This document shows positions 1 to 10,746 of a stretch of DNA of 64,000 nt, one piece after another. Each line of letters starts with the position of its first letter. Position 1 is the stretch's first letter. The DNA is from Stentor roeselii (taxonomy: Eukaryota; Ciliophora; Heterotrichea; Heterotrichida; Stentoridae), in assembly GCA_006503475.1 (NCBI GenBank), contig RSEH01000009.1:1-64000 (forward strand), given 5' to 3'. Below the pieces are notes generated by a model. The model did no database searches, had not been told where the DNA came from, and worked only from the letters and a program-made list of their open reading frames with translations. Made by a program: the position numbers and the translations under genes.

Positions 1-290
1 CATGTGTTGTTGGGTTTTTCAATGATACCTCTTTAGAGACTAAAGGGCTATGCCAAAAATGTAAGAGTGATTGTAAAGTATGCAGTAGTTTAGAAAATTG
101 CTCAGAATGCGTAGATCCCAATGCTGAACCAACAATCTTTGGTTGTTCATGTGTTGTTGGGTTTTTCAATGATACCTCTTTAGAGACTAAAGGGCTATGC
201 CAAAAATGTAAGAGTGATTGTAAAAAATGCAGTAGTTTAGAAAATTGCTCAGAATGTTTAGATCCCAATGCCGAGTCAACGTTGGTCAGA
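1..290 (+). repeat. 147-bp coding tandem repeat
   Basis: The sequence beginning at base 1 recurs nearly unchanged from base 148. The period is 147 bp (49 codons), one Cys-rich module. Near identity at the DNA level points to a recent in-frame duplication. Confidence 0.85.
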
Positions 291-2141
291 TGTGAGTGCA
301 GACAAGGTTTTTATGAATCAAGAGATTTGAACAGAGAATATTATTGCCAGAAGTGCAAAGATGAGTGTTTAACCTGTTCAAATGCTTCAGTCTGCACTCA
401 CTGCATTTCAGAGTTTGCTGAAGTTACATCTGAAGGTTGCAGATGCATATCTGGATATTTTTCCAAAGAAAATGAACTTCTTTCAAAATTATCATGCAAT
501 AAATGCTATCCAGAATGTAAATATTGCGATTCAGAAACTGGCTGTTTATCTTGCATATCTGAAAATGCCAGTCCTTATCTAAATGGTTGTAAATGCAATC
601 CAGGATTTTATAACACTTCTCGTTTACTCGAAAAAGATTCTTGCAACAAATGCGAAAATTATTATGAACTAAATAATAGTGCTTGCATCGTAAAATATTT
701 TTATATGCAAACATTGTTAACCCACGAGAATCAATTATACTTAAATTTTTCTAAATCAATAAAAAACTTTTCTTCTGCAAACTTTTCGATAAAGACAAGT
801 AAAGACCTTTCATTCAAGTTATCGCAATATTCAAATAGAATATTTTCAATTGTTTTTAACTTCAAAGAATATATTCCATCAGGAACTGTGGTCAATTTAT
901 TACTTGAGCGACCTATATTCAGTGAAGATAATTCAATGCTTTTTGAATACAATTATTCGATATCCTTTCATGAATTCGTGTTCATTTCTGAGAGTTTTCG
1001 GAAAGTTATTGAAAATGCCCGAACAATAACACAAACTTCTACTTTAGCTTCTTTATCTTTCGCAATATTCAGTAATCCGTCTACTGGTTGGGTGCTCTTA
1101 AATACCATTCAGCTTATTTACTTTTTGCCGTTGAGCAGAATACCACTAACTCCAGTTACAACTCAATTTTGTAGAGCTATTGGAAACTTCGATTCAAAGT
1201 TAAATGTACCCAAAATTTTAATTCATGAGAATCGTTTGAATCAAGCTTTTGAACAAGCTCGCAAGATTGGTATCAAAACTAACAACTTTTGGACGAATTT
1301 TGGGCCAAATCTTACAATTTTTTGTGGAATTTCTATGTTCTTCCCAGTTTTGGTTATCCTGAGTAAGTTTGATTTGAGATCATTTAACCAAAAAATACAA
1401 TCATTCAAACAACTTTTTATTTACTCCTTTTACATAAGATTCATTCTTCAGAATCATCTTGCAATTGGGGTTTATTCATTGATTAACTGTATATCAGTAA
1501 ATTCTATTTAGGAATCAAATGTTCATGATTCATATTCAATGTTTAGTCAAGTTATCTCAGCAGGTCTTTTTGTAATTAATATGAAGGTTGCTTTTTTAAC
1601 ACTTCCAGCAATTATTTTCATCAAACTATGGTGTAATTTAGAAAAATTAAAAAAAAGTGATCAAAGATATATTCAGAACTATGGTTCATTATTTCATGAA
1701 TTTAATTGTGATAAAGACTTTATTCATGTGCTCTTCTATCCGATCCTTTTCCTTAGAGGAATAACTTTTGTGATAAGCCAATTTTATTTCAATCACAATG
1801 AACTTCTCCAGAGATCAATAAATTTTGCAGCTTCATTAACTCTGTTTATATATCTTGTGGTTTTCAGACCGTTTAAGGTCAAGCTGACACTAATCATGAA
1901 TATAGTAGTTGAACTGTTTACAACAATAGTATTTCTTCTCATTCTACTTAGGAGTATTTTTAAAATTTTTATGAATGATACATTTTTTGATATTTGCTTC
2001 ATCACTCTCTTGCTCATCAGCTTGGCTATTCAGTACTGCTTTTGTTTTGTTGTATTATTCCTAAAAATTAAATCGTTATTAGGTAAATATTTCAGCAAGA
2101 AAGTATCTCCAAATAATGAAGATAATAATATGATAAAGTAA
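1..2141 (+). CDS. Cysteine-rich repeat, multi-pass membrane protein (5' end outside window)
   Basis: The frame is open from base 3, so the gene starts upstream of the window. The N-terminal part consists of about 49-residue modules with spaced CxxC pairs and a C-x-C-x2-G-[FY] core, like growth-factor-receptor/furin-type cysteine-rich repeats of large ciliate surface proteins. After about residue 230 the cysteines stop. A beta-rich stretch follows, and then several hydrophobic segments. A 15-nt intron at 1497-1511 removes an in-frame TAG and joins 3-1496 to 1512-2141 in the same frame; the downstream part adds about four more membrane helices. The next gene is a tandem paralogue with the same architecture. 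The role is inferred to be a cell-surface or sensory receptor-like protein. The ligand is unknown and no catalytic motif is visible. Confidence 0.8.
1497..1511 (+). other. 15-nt spliceosomal mini-intron
   Basis: GTAAATTCTATTTAG, phase 0. It contains an in-frame TAG, and its removal restores the frame into the membrane-helix C-terminus. It matches the GTA-N5-TA-NN-TAG pattern of the other six mini-introns in the window. Confidence 0.85.
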
Positions 2142-2462
2142 ATTAGGTAAATAAATAATGAATATAGTTTAAGAATACAATCAGCTCAATGCAAACTTTT
2201 TATGATTAAAGCTGGATTATACTAAAACAAAAAATTAAAAATCTCTTTATCTTTATAAAGATTTCTATGTAATCAGCGAGTAATATGATTCTAAATACTT
2301 AAGTGAATATAACTGCTAAAAAATAAAGAATAATATCTCAGCTCTGAACATATAATTTACTATACAAATTATATATTTGTAAAACCTTTCCTATTAATCT
2401 TTACTTATAAAAATGCTTACATATTTGTAAATCCTTTCCTTGTAATCTTTTAATTTATAAAA
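2142..2462. other. A+T-rich intergenic spacer
   Basis: There is no open frame or RNA gene that I can support here. It holds the presumed 3' end signals of the first gene and the short leader of the next. The only structure I see is the tandem duplication at its right end. Confidence 0.6.
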
Positions 2463-2469
2463 ATGCTTA
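2373..2469 (+). repeat. Duplicated leader and start-codon segment
   Basis: An imperfect direct repeat of about 47-49 bp runs from 2373-2419 and again from 2421-2469. Each copy ends in AAAATGCTTA, so the start codon of the following gene and a decoy ATG 50 bp upstream lie in equivalent positions. Only the second copy opens into the long frame. Confidence 0.75.
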
Positions 2470-5400
2470 AGGTTATGCTTATTTTCTTATTACCACTCGT
2501 CTGTTTGGCTGCCAAGAAAGTTGAGTATAGGCTTTCAAGGAACTATGGCCAGCTGGTTTACGACTTTTCAGGAAATAATCATCACTCATCAAATGGCAAT
2601 TCAGTCTCAACACTAATCAATGATGGAATATTTACTGATAGAGGATTTTATATAAATTCATCAGCATGCGCTATACCTCTAACTTCGAATACTATCATGG
2701 CATTCCCTAATCCCGGGACAGTACTGGTATGGGCTAGGACAAGTGGCATGGCTGGGAGATTTATTCATCAATACATCGACGAAAATAATTCAATTTACTA
2801 CCGCAAAGGTTTATCAAATACCATAAGTATCATGTACAATTTCAATTCTGCTACAAAAAATTTTGCAAATGGCCCAACTGATTCATTTTTAAGTAGTAAG
2901 AGCTAAATAGATACATGGGTGATGATATCTGTCGTAATTTCTGGAAGGTATATAACAGTGTCTCAGAATCTTTCGCCTATGGTAACTTTGGACAATTTGA
3001 TTAATTATACTCAAAACTACAGAATGGTTATTGGAAGCTGTACAGGTAGTCCAGTCACCAATTCATTTATTTACTATTTCGTCGTTTTTGACTCAGACTC
3101 AATTCAGAACAGCTACTTTGGTGGAGCATCTAGTAATTGCTTAACGGGGTCAGGCACATGTGCATCATGTAGTTACTCAGTGTACTTAGATTATATGAAT
3201 ACAACAGGCTGCATATCCGAGAGTGCATCAACAACATCTGATGCGTATGGAAATACTTGCCTGGCTGGAAATACATGCAGAGAAGGTTTGACTTTGAAAT
3301 GCTTGTGTTCTAGTTTATCCTGCTATTTCAACTCTAGTAGTTTTGTTGAATGTATAAATTATTCTACTGGGGTACTTACCCAAACTGCCAGTTCTTGTTC
3401 GGATATTGGGCAAGGATGTTGTAACAGTGTGTGCTACGAATGCTCGCAGGAAACCTCATGCATAAGTTGTGTTTCAAGTAATGCATTCGTTGATACTGAT
3501 GGATTATGTTCCTGCAAGGATGGGTTTTATGGCTCAAGACCATTAACTTCAACGAATTCTTGTAGTTCATGCAAATCAGAGTGTTCAAAGTGCCTTGACT
3601 CATCTAGTTGCACCACATGCTTAGCATCTAATTCTTCGCCTTCAGGCTCTGGATGTAGTTGTAATGAAGGCTATTATTCTACTGGGGTGCTAACTTCTAA
3701 TGATTCTTGTCATGCATGCAACTCTGACTGCAAAACCTGTACTAATTCATCAACTTGCTCTAGTTGTATCTCATTATATTCAAAAGTTTCTGATGTTGGT
3801 TGTGTTTGTAATGATGGTTACTGGGGTCAAGCTCCTTTAAGTTCATTAAATTCATGTTTTCAGTGTAACAGCGACTGCCTGACATGTAATAACTCGACTA
3901 ACTGTCTGACCTGCAAATCAGAGCATAGTATCCCTTCAACATATGGTTGCAAATGTGAAGCTGGGTACTGGGGCTTGGAACCTTTAACTAGTACCAATTC
4001 TTGCCAAAAATGCGGTGATGAATGTTTAAAGTGTACGAACTCTTCAATGTGCAGTGAGTGCTTATCAACCAATGCTGAAGCTACAACTTCGGGGTGCATT
4101 TGTAAAACTGGCTATTATTCAACAGCTTCAGGAGCTTTGGTTTATATTAATTCTTGCCAAAAGTGTGGTGATGAATGTTTAAAGTGTACGAACTCTTCAA
4201 TGTGCAGTGAGTGCTTATCAACCAATGCTGAAGCTACAACTTCGGGTTGCATTTGTAAAACAGGTTATTATTCAACTACCTCAGGAGCTTTGCTTGATAT
4301 TAATTATTGCCAAAAGTGTGATGATGAATGTCTTAAATGTACGAACTCTTCAATGTGCAGCGAGTGCTTATCAACTAATGCTGAGGCAACTAATTCAGGT
4401 TGCATTTGTAAAACTGGTTATTATTCAACTGGTTCGGGAGCTTTGGTTAATATTAATTCTTGCCAAAAGTGTGGTGATGAATGTTTAAAGTGTACGAACT
4501 CTTCAATGTGTAGCGAATGCTTATCAACCAATGCTGATGCAACAACTTCGGGGTGCATTTGTAAAACTGGCTATTATTCATTAGGAGCTAAAACTAGTGT
4601 TTACTCATGCATTAAATGCAAAGACGAATGCTTTGCTTGCTCATCTGGAAGTTCATGCGACGAATGCATCGCCTTAAATTCTAAACCTAATGATACAAGT
4701 TGCGAATGTTTAACTGGATTTTATTCAATAGACACAATGGCAGATATAAATTCATGCAAAAAATGTGGTGATGAATGCTCTACCTGTAGTAATTCATCTG
4801 CTTGCATTACGTGCATTTCTCAAAATAGCAAGCCTAATAGCAATGGTTGCATATGTGTAGATAAATACTGGAACTCAACACCACTAAATGCTTATGATTC
4901 TTGCAAACCTTGCAATCAAGAATGCTTAAAGTGTTCAAACTCTTCAAGTTGTATTCAGTGTATCGCTCTGAATTCAGAAGTTATCGATTTAAGATGCGTT
5001 TGCAAAGAAGGTTTTTGGGGGAATTCGCCTTTGATTTTAGAAGATTCATGTATTCCTTGTAATTCTGATTGCTTGAAGTGTACAAATTCAAGCGCTTGTA
5101 CTATTTGTAAATCAAATAATAGTGAAAATACAGCAGAAGGATGTGTATGCAAAACAGGTTATTTTCCACTAGGACCATTAACAACCCTAAACTCATGCAT
5201 AAAATGCAAAGAAGAATGCCTCTCATGCTCCTCACTTCTTTCCTGTGACTCATGCGTGGCTCTTAATTCTATTCCATCAAACCAAAGCTGTTCATGCATA
5301 TCCAACTATTTCGCTTCTGGGCCAATGTCAGATCCGAACACATGTCAACAATGCGGTTTAGAATGTTTAACCTGCCAAAGCTCATCATCCTGCGAGACCT

Positions 5401-8225
5401 GCAGATCTCTGAACGCCTCTCCATTTTCCTCAGGGTGTAAATGCAATATTGGTTTCTATTCGTCAACTTCTTTAATATCTCTAGACTCTTGCATTCCCTG
5501 CTCACCAGAGTGTCTTTCCTGCACCGATCTCACAACTTGCATTAAATGTTTGGCTGATAATTCAGAAGCGACTCTATCAGGATGCATATGCAAAAAAGGG
5601 TACTTTGGTACCCTTCCTTTGATAGCTAAGAACTCTTGCACTCAGTGTGACTCAAGCTGTTTGAGTTGCAGTGACTTAAATTTTTGCACTGGGTGTTTGG
5701 ATCCGAATAGTGAGTTGATTAACGGGGCTTGTCAATGTCTTGAAGGATTTTTTGTTTATGGGAAAATTTCTCTAAATAATCCTTGTAAGAAATGCCCAGA
5801 TGGATGCTTGAAGTGCAATGAAATGCAATTATGTAGTTCTTGTGTCAATAGTATATTGATTTTGGAAGGTGGAAAGTGTGTTTGCTACCAAGGATATTAT
5901 TTGGATATGGAAAATAGTAATGAACCATGCGCGAAATGTATGGAATTCTGTGTTATCTGTAATGATTTTTCAAATTGTTTAGAATGTGATGAAAGGCTTG
6001 AGTTAGTTGAAGGTAAGTGCTTTTGTCGAGAAGAATTTTGGATGGATGTTGATGATAAGAATGGAGAGTTGTGCAAACCTTGTGGTTATGGCTGCAAATC
6101 ATGCTCCCAAAAAGATTACTGCTATGAATGTAAAAGTTTTAATGCAATAGAAACTAACGGTATATGTCTTTGCAAGTCAGGCTACTTCAACTCAACAAAA
6201 TCACCTTTAGATCCATGCGAGGCCTGCCAGCCATCCTGCAAAACTTGTGAAAATTCTGAAAGCTGTTCTGAATGCAAAGACCCAAACGCGATCCCTCATC
6301 AAACAAGCTGCCTGTGCAAAGATGGATACTGGTCAGACATTAACTCCGCTTCTCTAATCTGCAGAAACTGCTCAGAATCATGTGAAAAATGCTTAAACCT
6401 AACATTCTGTATTTCATGCCTCCCTCCAAAACTCCTGGCTTCAGGGAAATGCATCGATTCTTGCCCTTTAAACTGCAGTCGATGCACAGAAAACGGAACC
6501 TGCATCGAGTGCATTGATTCCAAGGCTCTTGTAATCCCTTCATTGAATTCATGTAGATGTAAACCAGGATTTTACAAGTCCTCAGACTCGATTCAGTCAT
6601 GTCAAACTTGCATGGATCTCTGTGAACTCTGTTCAGACCTTAACTCATGTGAAAAGTGCATTTTTAATTCTGAGTTAAAATCAAATGAATGTCATTGCAA
6701 GAAAGGTTTCATTAAATCGAAAAACTCATGTATCCAGGTCTTTTTCAGCATGTCACCCCAAGTCTCTACTTCCAACAAGGTGTCATTAAAATTTTCAGAA
6801 AATCTTAAAAAAAAAATACTGTCTTCAGACATTCAGGTCAAGATAAAGACTAGTTCAAGATTTGGTTATAGAGTTTTTATGAAGTCAAAAGTAGAAACTT
6901 ATATTTCTCTGACTTTTTCTGAATCGATTTCAGAAGGGTCGGAGATGGTCTTGACTTTCACTTCACCTGTTTTGAGTTTGAATGGATCCTTGCTTGATCG
7001 GATGATTTACAACCTTTCTCTTCACCAGGTTGATTTTATTGATCCTAGTCTGGTTTTATTATTGGAAAATACCAAAGCTCTGGCTCAAGGAGCTGCTATC
7101 AGTTCAGTTTCCACTTCTTTTTCGAACCCAGGGTCTTTGTGGATTTTAATTAATACTCTTCAACTTTTGATTTATTTGCCTCTCAGTTCAGCTAAACTCA
7201 CTCCAGCTATGAAGGCAATGTGCAGAAACATGGCAGATTTCAATATTGCTCCAAATCTTTTATTATTTGTTTTGAAGAATGATACCAGTTTTAACTTGAC
7301 GAGGGGAATGATTGACTCTGGAATTGATTCGGGAGACTTTTGGATAAATTATGGAGAAGCTATTACTATTTTTATCGGATTTATTGGACTTTGGCCGGTT
7401 TTTGCATATCTTTCGAAAGTGAATGTTAAGTGGATTAGAAAGAGATCTGAAAAATTAAAGAAGGATTATAAGTTTGGGTTTTTTTTAAGATTTTGGATTC
7501 AAGGCTACCTGGAGCTAGGTATTTTTTGCTTGATACAAATTACGAGATTAAAATCGTCAACTAAATCCAGTCATAACGAGTGGCAGGTATACTTGAATCA
7601 AATCAGCTCAAATATTTTCATGGTATATTTTATTTAGGTTTTCGTTGTAGTCACTCCTCTCGTTCAATCAATTTTCTTATGGTTAAATATAGAAAAAATC
7701 CTTAACATCGAGAATTACCAAGAATTTAATGATAGGTATGGAACAATGTTCTTCGAATTCTATAATGCGAGAGGGCTGGCAGGTATGATTTATTACCCGT
7801 TATTTAGTTTCAGAAATCTTGCATATGTTTTATGTCAAATTCTTCTAAAAGAGCATCACACCGTGCAAATGGCAATTAACTCTTTTCTAAGTCTTTTATT
7901 CCTCATTTACCTGCTCCGGTTTTTGCCTTTCAAAGATAAAGTGAATATGATTTCAAATATTTTGAGTGAGGTGACTATTCTGGTTTGCTTTATTGTAGTA
8001 CTTTTCTCAGGTGCCTTTCAGATGAGTGAAATGGATGTGGTTCTTGAAAAGATATTTTGTTGGATGGTTTTTGGTTTCTTGATTATAAATTCTGTTGTGG
8101 TTTTGTATAACATGGGTATTTTTATTAGGGATTTTTGGTTTACTCATGAAAAAGATAGAGCGATAAAGTTTGCGAAAGAGTTCCATAAAAAAAATCCAAA
8201 TTGGTTTGAATTGAATAGTAAATAG
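2463..8225 (+). CDS. Giant secreted/membrane protein: LamG-like domain, about 25 Cys-rich modules, multi-pass C-terminus
   Basis: The spliced product is about 1910 residues. A signal peptide (MLKVMLIFLLPLVCLAA) is followed by a laminin-G/concanavalin-like region (about residues 20-230). Next come roughly 25 cysteine-rich modules with the C-x2-C ... C-x-C-x2-G-[FY] pattern. A beta-rich linker and about eight hydrophobic helices end the protein. Two 15-nt introns (2896-2910 and 7623-7637) join three exons; without them the frame meets stops. Four modules at about 3998-4600 are nearly identical DNA copies. The architecture matches the partial gene just upstream, so the two form a tandem pair. 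The family fits the large TNFR/furin-type cysteine-rich membrane proteins common in ciliates. A surface or mechanosensory role is inference only. Confidence 0.85.
2896..2910 (+). other. 15-nt spliceosomal mini-intron
   Basis: GTAAGAGCTAAATAG, phase 1. The unspliced frame meets TAA inside it. Splicing joins the two halves of the LamG-like region (…FLSS-N-TWVMISVV…). Confidence 0.85.
3998..4600 (+). repeat. Four near-identical 153-bp coding repeats
   Basis: Four consecutive units of about 51 codons share the core CQKCGDECLKCTNSSMCSEC with only scattered base changes. The neighbouring modules of the same protein are much more diverged, so this cluster arose by recent tandem expansion or gene conversion. 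Confidence 0.85.
7623..7637 (+). other. 15-nt spliceosomal mini-intron
   Basis: GTATATTTTATTTAG, phase 0, ending in an in-frame TAG. Its removal joins the Cys-rich exon to the last membrane-helix exon. Confidence 0.85.
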
Positions 8226-8721
8226 TTAGAAAAATAATGTTTAGAGTTAGGCTTTTAAATGAAATATAGATTCTATTCAATCTATTTATTATCTAATTCA
8301 ATTATTTCTTCACTTAAAATCAAGAATTAGGTAGTTTTATATTTGCTACTAATATTATCTATTTATTCGTTTAATTAACTCTTAAATATTGGTAGCTATT
8401 TTATCAGAGAACTCTTGAAATAAGATGAATTTTTGTTAGTGAATAGTCATCAAATAATCTTTTTTAGTTGTCATTAAATTATTAGATGCATCCTATTTGA
8501 AAACAATCAGAGGCTTAGATTAATAAGATTATATAAATTTTTCAAAGAAATTGTTACTATTCGATTTACTTAAGTTAGATGAAAGAAAATGTGATTTTAT
8601 AATTGAAGAAATGAAATATCGAAATTAAATCAATTAAGATTTTATCTTAATTCACCATTATCAAATATATAATCGATTTACAAAGTAATAAATAAACCCT
8701 TAAACAATAAGTATCTTTTAT
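8226..8721. other. A+T-rich spacer between convergent genes
   Basis: About 500 bp with no supportable coding frame, RNA gene or clear repeat. It separates the 3' ends of the Cys-rich membrane gene and the kelch gene. Unlike the tight spacing elsewhere in the window, this gap is long. Confidence 0.6.
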
Positions 8722-10038
8722 TTAAGTAATTTGCTTTATCATTTCTAAAACTCTTGCTTCACAATTGAATCTATAAATTTTACATGTATAACATACAAAA
8801 TAAGCAAATTTATCATGATAGCAAGGTTTGCTAGTTGTATATTCTAAACTATTAGTGGAATTAACTTGCTTCCAACTCTTTTTATCATGAAAGTCTTCAC
8901 ACAAAAAAACCAAGTTATTTACCAAAAGAAAGATGTTTTTTGAATAATGAATCAAAATATTATAACTTCCAATTGAAACACCACTGTTCACATTTTTATA
9001 TTGATTCGTGTTAATATTGTAAGTATAAAGAAAATTTTGATTGCCTGTTATCAAAATTTCATTATTCAAAAGTAATGTAGAGCAGTCTCTTTGTGGTGAT
9101 GGAAGTGGTGATATATTAGCCCATATTAGCTGATTTAAATCAAAATATTTAGCATCGCAAACCCCGACAGTATTTCCATTCGGAGTCCCACCAAAGATAT
9201 ATACTTTACTCTTATAAAATTGGCATGATACACACAACGTTTGATATTTTGAGGGAAGCTGTTTAATTAAATTATTTTTTAAATCAATCAAAAAACAAGT
9301 TGATAGGACTGATGAAGTATATCCTCCACAAACAAAAACTTGATTTTTATCCACTTTACAAATAGAAGCTAGATACCCTTGCAAAGAAAGTAGATCAAAA
9401 GTAGTTTGATCAACACTTTCATTTTTTGGTGTAAATTTATATAAAATTTTTGTATTTTGTTTGAAAAAAAACAGTTCATCTGCATCAAGGTTTTCATATT
9501 TCACTCTCATTAATTTTTTTATTAAAAGTACTTGTTGTTGAGAGTAAGCCTCAAAAGAATTTTCGAGCAGAGGTATTTTACAAAAGTCTATTGATTCTTT
9601 AGCAAGTTTATATACATCTTCAGGTTCAAATACATCTGATCTATATAATTTACTCGAATCTTTTTCTAAAAAGGAAGAAGGGATGATAACTCTAGCATAT
9701 TTTTCAATTTGGCTTATATTTGATTTAAGGAAATGATTTATTTGATTAATATGTTTTATAAGTTTATTTGAAATATTCAAAAGATTCTCTGTATTTTCAA
9801 TCAAACTTCTTTTTAATTTTAAATTTCTTTTAATGATACTTTTTATTGAATCGATTATATTATCTCTTGTTTCATTTCTTATGGTTTTATAAACTGGAAT
9901 CATTTTATGAATCATGAGTATATTTTTATGTAAATGGTCAGAATAATGTTCTTTGCACATCACTTCTGGAAGGCCGCTGCACTTACAAAAGAAAATCGGA
10001 GTATTTTTGCAAGATTTCATGAAACATTCGATATTCAT
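8722..10038 (-). CDS. Kelch-repeat protein with N-terminal zinc module and coiled coil
   Basis: 438 residues, no intron. Residues 1-40 carry a Cys/His cluster (C-x4-C, P, FFCKC, MCKEH, DHLH) like a minimal B-box. Residues about 45-125 are rich in Lys, Ile, Asn and Glu and look like a coiled coil. From about 210 on there are kelch-type blades, for example VFVCGGYTSSVLSTC and VYIFGGTPNGNTVG. The N-terminal module closely resembles that of the zinc-finger family at 51114-64000, but the C-terminal half is different. Its leader also carries a TATAGACATTATAATAA stretch nearly identical to the leader at 60709. A TRIM-like adaptor role is inferred from the B-box/coiled-coil/propeller order. No RING is visible. 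Confidence 0.8.
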   Translation of the reverse strand: MNIECFMKSCKNTPIFFCKCSGLPEVMCKEHYSDHLHKNILMIHKMIPVYKTIRNETRDNIIDSIKSIIKRNLKLKRSLIENTENLLNISNKLIKHINQINHFLKSNISQIEKYARVIIPSSFLEKDSSKLYRSDVFEPEDVYKLAKESIDFCKIPLLENSFEAYSQQQVLLIKKLMRVKYENLDADELFFFKQNTKILYKFTPKNESVDQTTFDLLSLQGYLASICKVDKNQVFVCGGYTSSVLSTCFLIDLKNNLIKQLPSKYQTLCVSCQFYKSKVYIFGGTPNGNTVGVCDAKYFDLNQLIWANISPLPSPQRDCSTLLLNNEILITGNQNFLYTYNINTNQYKNVNSGVSIGSYNILIHYSKNIFLLVNNLVFLCEDFHDKKSWKQVNSTNSLEYTTSKPCYHDKFAYFVCYTCKIYRFNCEARVLEMIKQIT

Positions 10039-10054
10039 TTTATATTATTATAAT

Positions 10055-10061
10055 GTCTATA
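10055..10061 (-). promoter_or_regulatory. TATAGAC leader motif of the kelch gene
   Basis: On the minus strand TATAGACATTATAATAA lies just upstream of the ATG at 10038. It differs from the leader of the gene at 60727 by one base in the core (TGTAGAC). It may be an initiator or a conserved untranslated leader. Confidence 0.45.
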
Positions 10062-10405
10062 TTTATTATTGTATTTCTGAGAGTTTTATTATATCTTAAT
10101 TACTTTTAGTTAATTGATATTATGAAAATAGACTAATAAGAATATTTAATTAGATGTTTAATAAGAAATCATTAGTTTAAAGTACTTAATTCCTCAGTAT
10201 GATCAGGAATATTCTATAGCAAAATTTTAAACTAAATAGATTATTTCCTACCTGCTAATCCTAAAATATTTATCATATCGTTAAAGCATAAAAGTGAAAA
10301 GTAATATGCATATGCTTTTTTCATTTTTAGGATAATTATATAGGTCTTGGGAGTAATTACTTGGTTTAGGGTCTGAAATAGGATCTTAAATTTTTCAAAT
10401 CATAA

Positions 10406-10490
10406 AATAATTCATCTATGTTGTTTGATGGTTTTATAATCTGTATTGAATAATTCATCTATCTTGTTTTATGGGTTTATAATCTGTATT
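10406..10490. repeat. Two-copy 43-bp tandem repeat
   Basis: Units starting at 10406 and 10449 both read AATAATTCATCTAT, then a TTGTTT-rich stretch, then TTTATAATCTGTATT, with a few substitutions. It is non-coding. Confidence 0.75.
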
Positions 10491-10746
10491 TAAAGTCATT
10501 CTAACTATTAAAGAAATTCATAAATAGTGGCAACCAAGTTTTATTAGTGTTGCCTGTGTTCAAATAATTTCAAAACAATTTTAGTTAGATCTAATTCAAT
10601 TACTAAATATACCACAATATCCTATTTAACCCAAAAAAAATTATAATAAATTCTGTTTACTGAATCCCTGAAAAGAAACCCAGTTTTGATCAAAACACTA
10701 ACCTTAAATTAAACCTCGATTAATTTTTTCAACATAAACCATTATA

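Larger units (their letters stand above)
10039..10746. other. A+T-rich spacer between divergent genes
   Basis: About 700 bp without a supportable gene. It contains the start regions of the kelch gene (left) and the alpha-mannosidase gene (right), and a two-copy 43-bp direct repeat. Confidence 0.6.
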
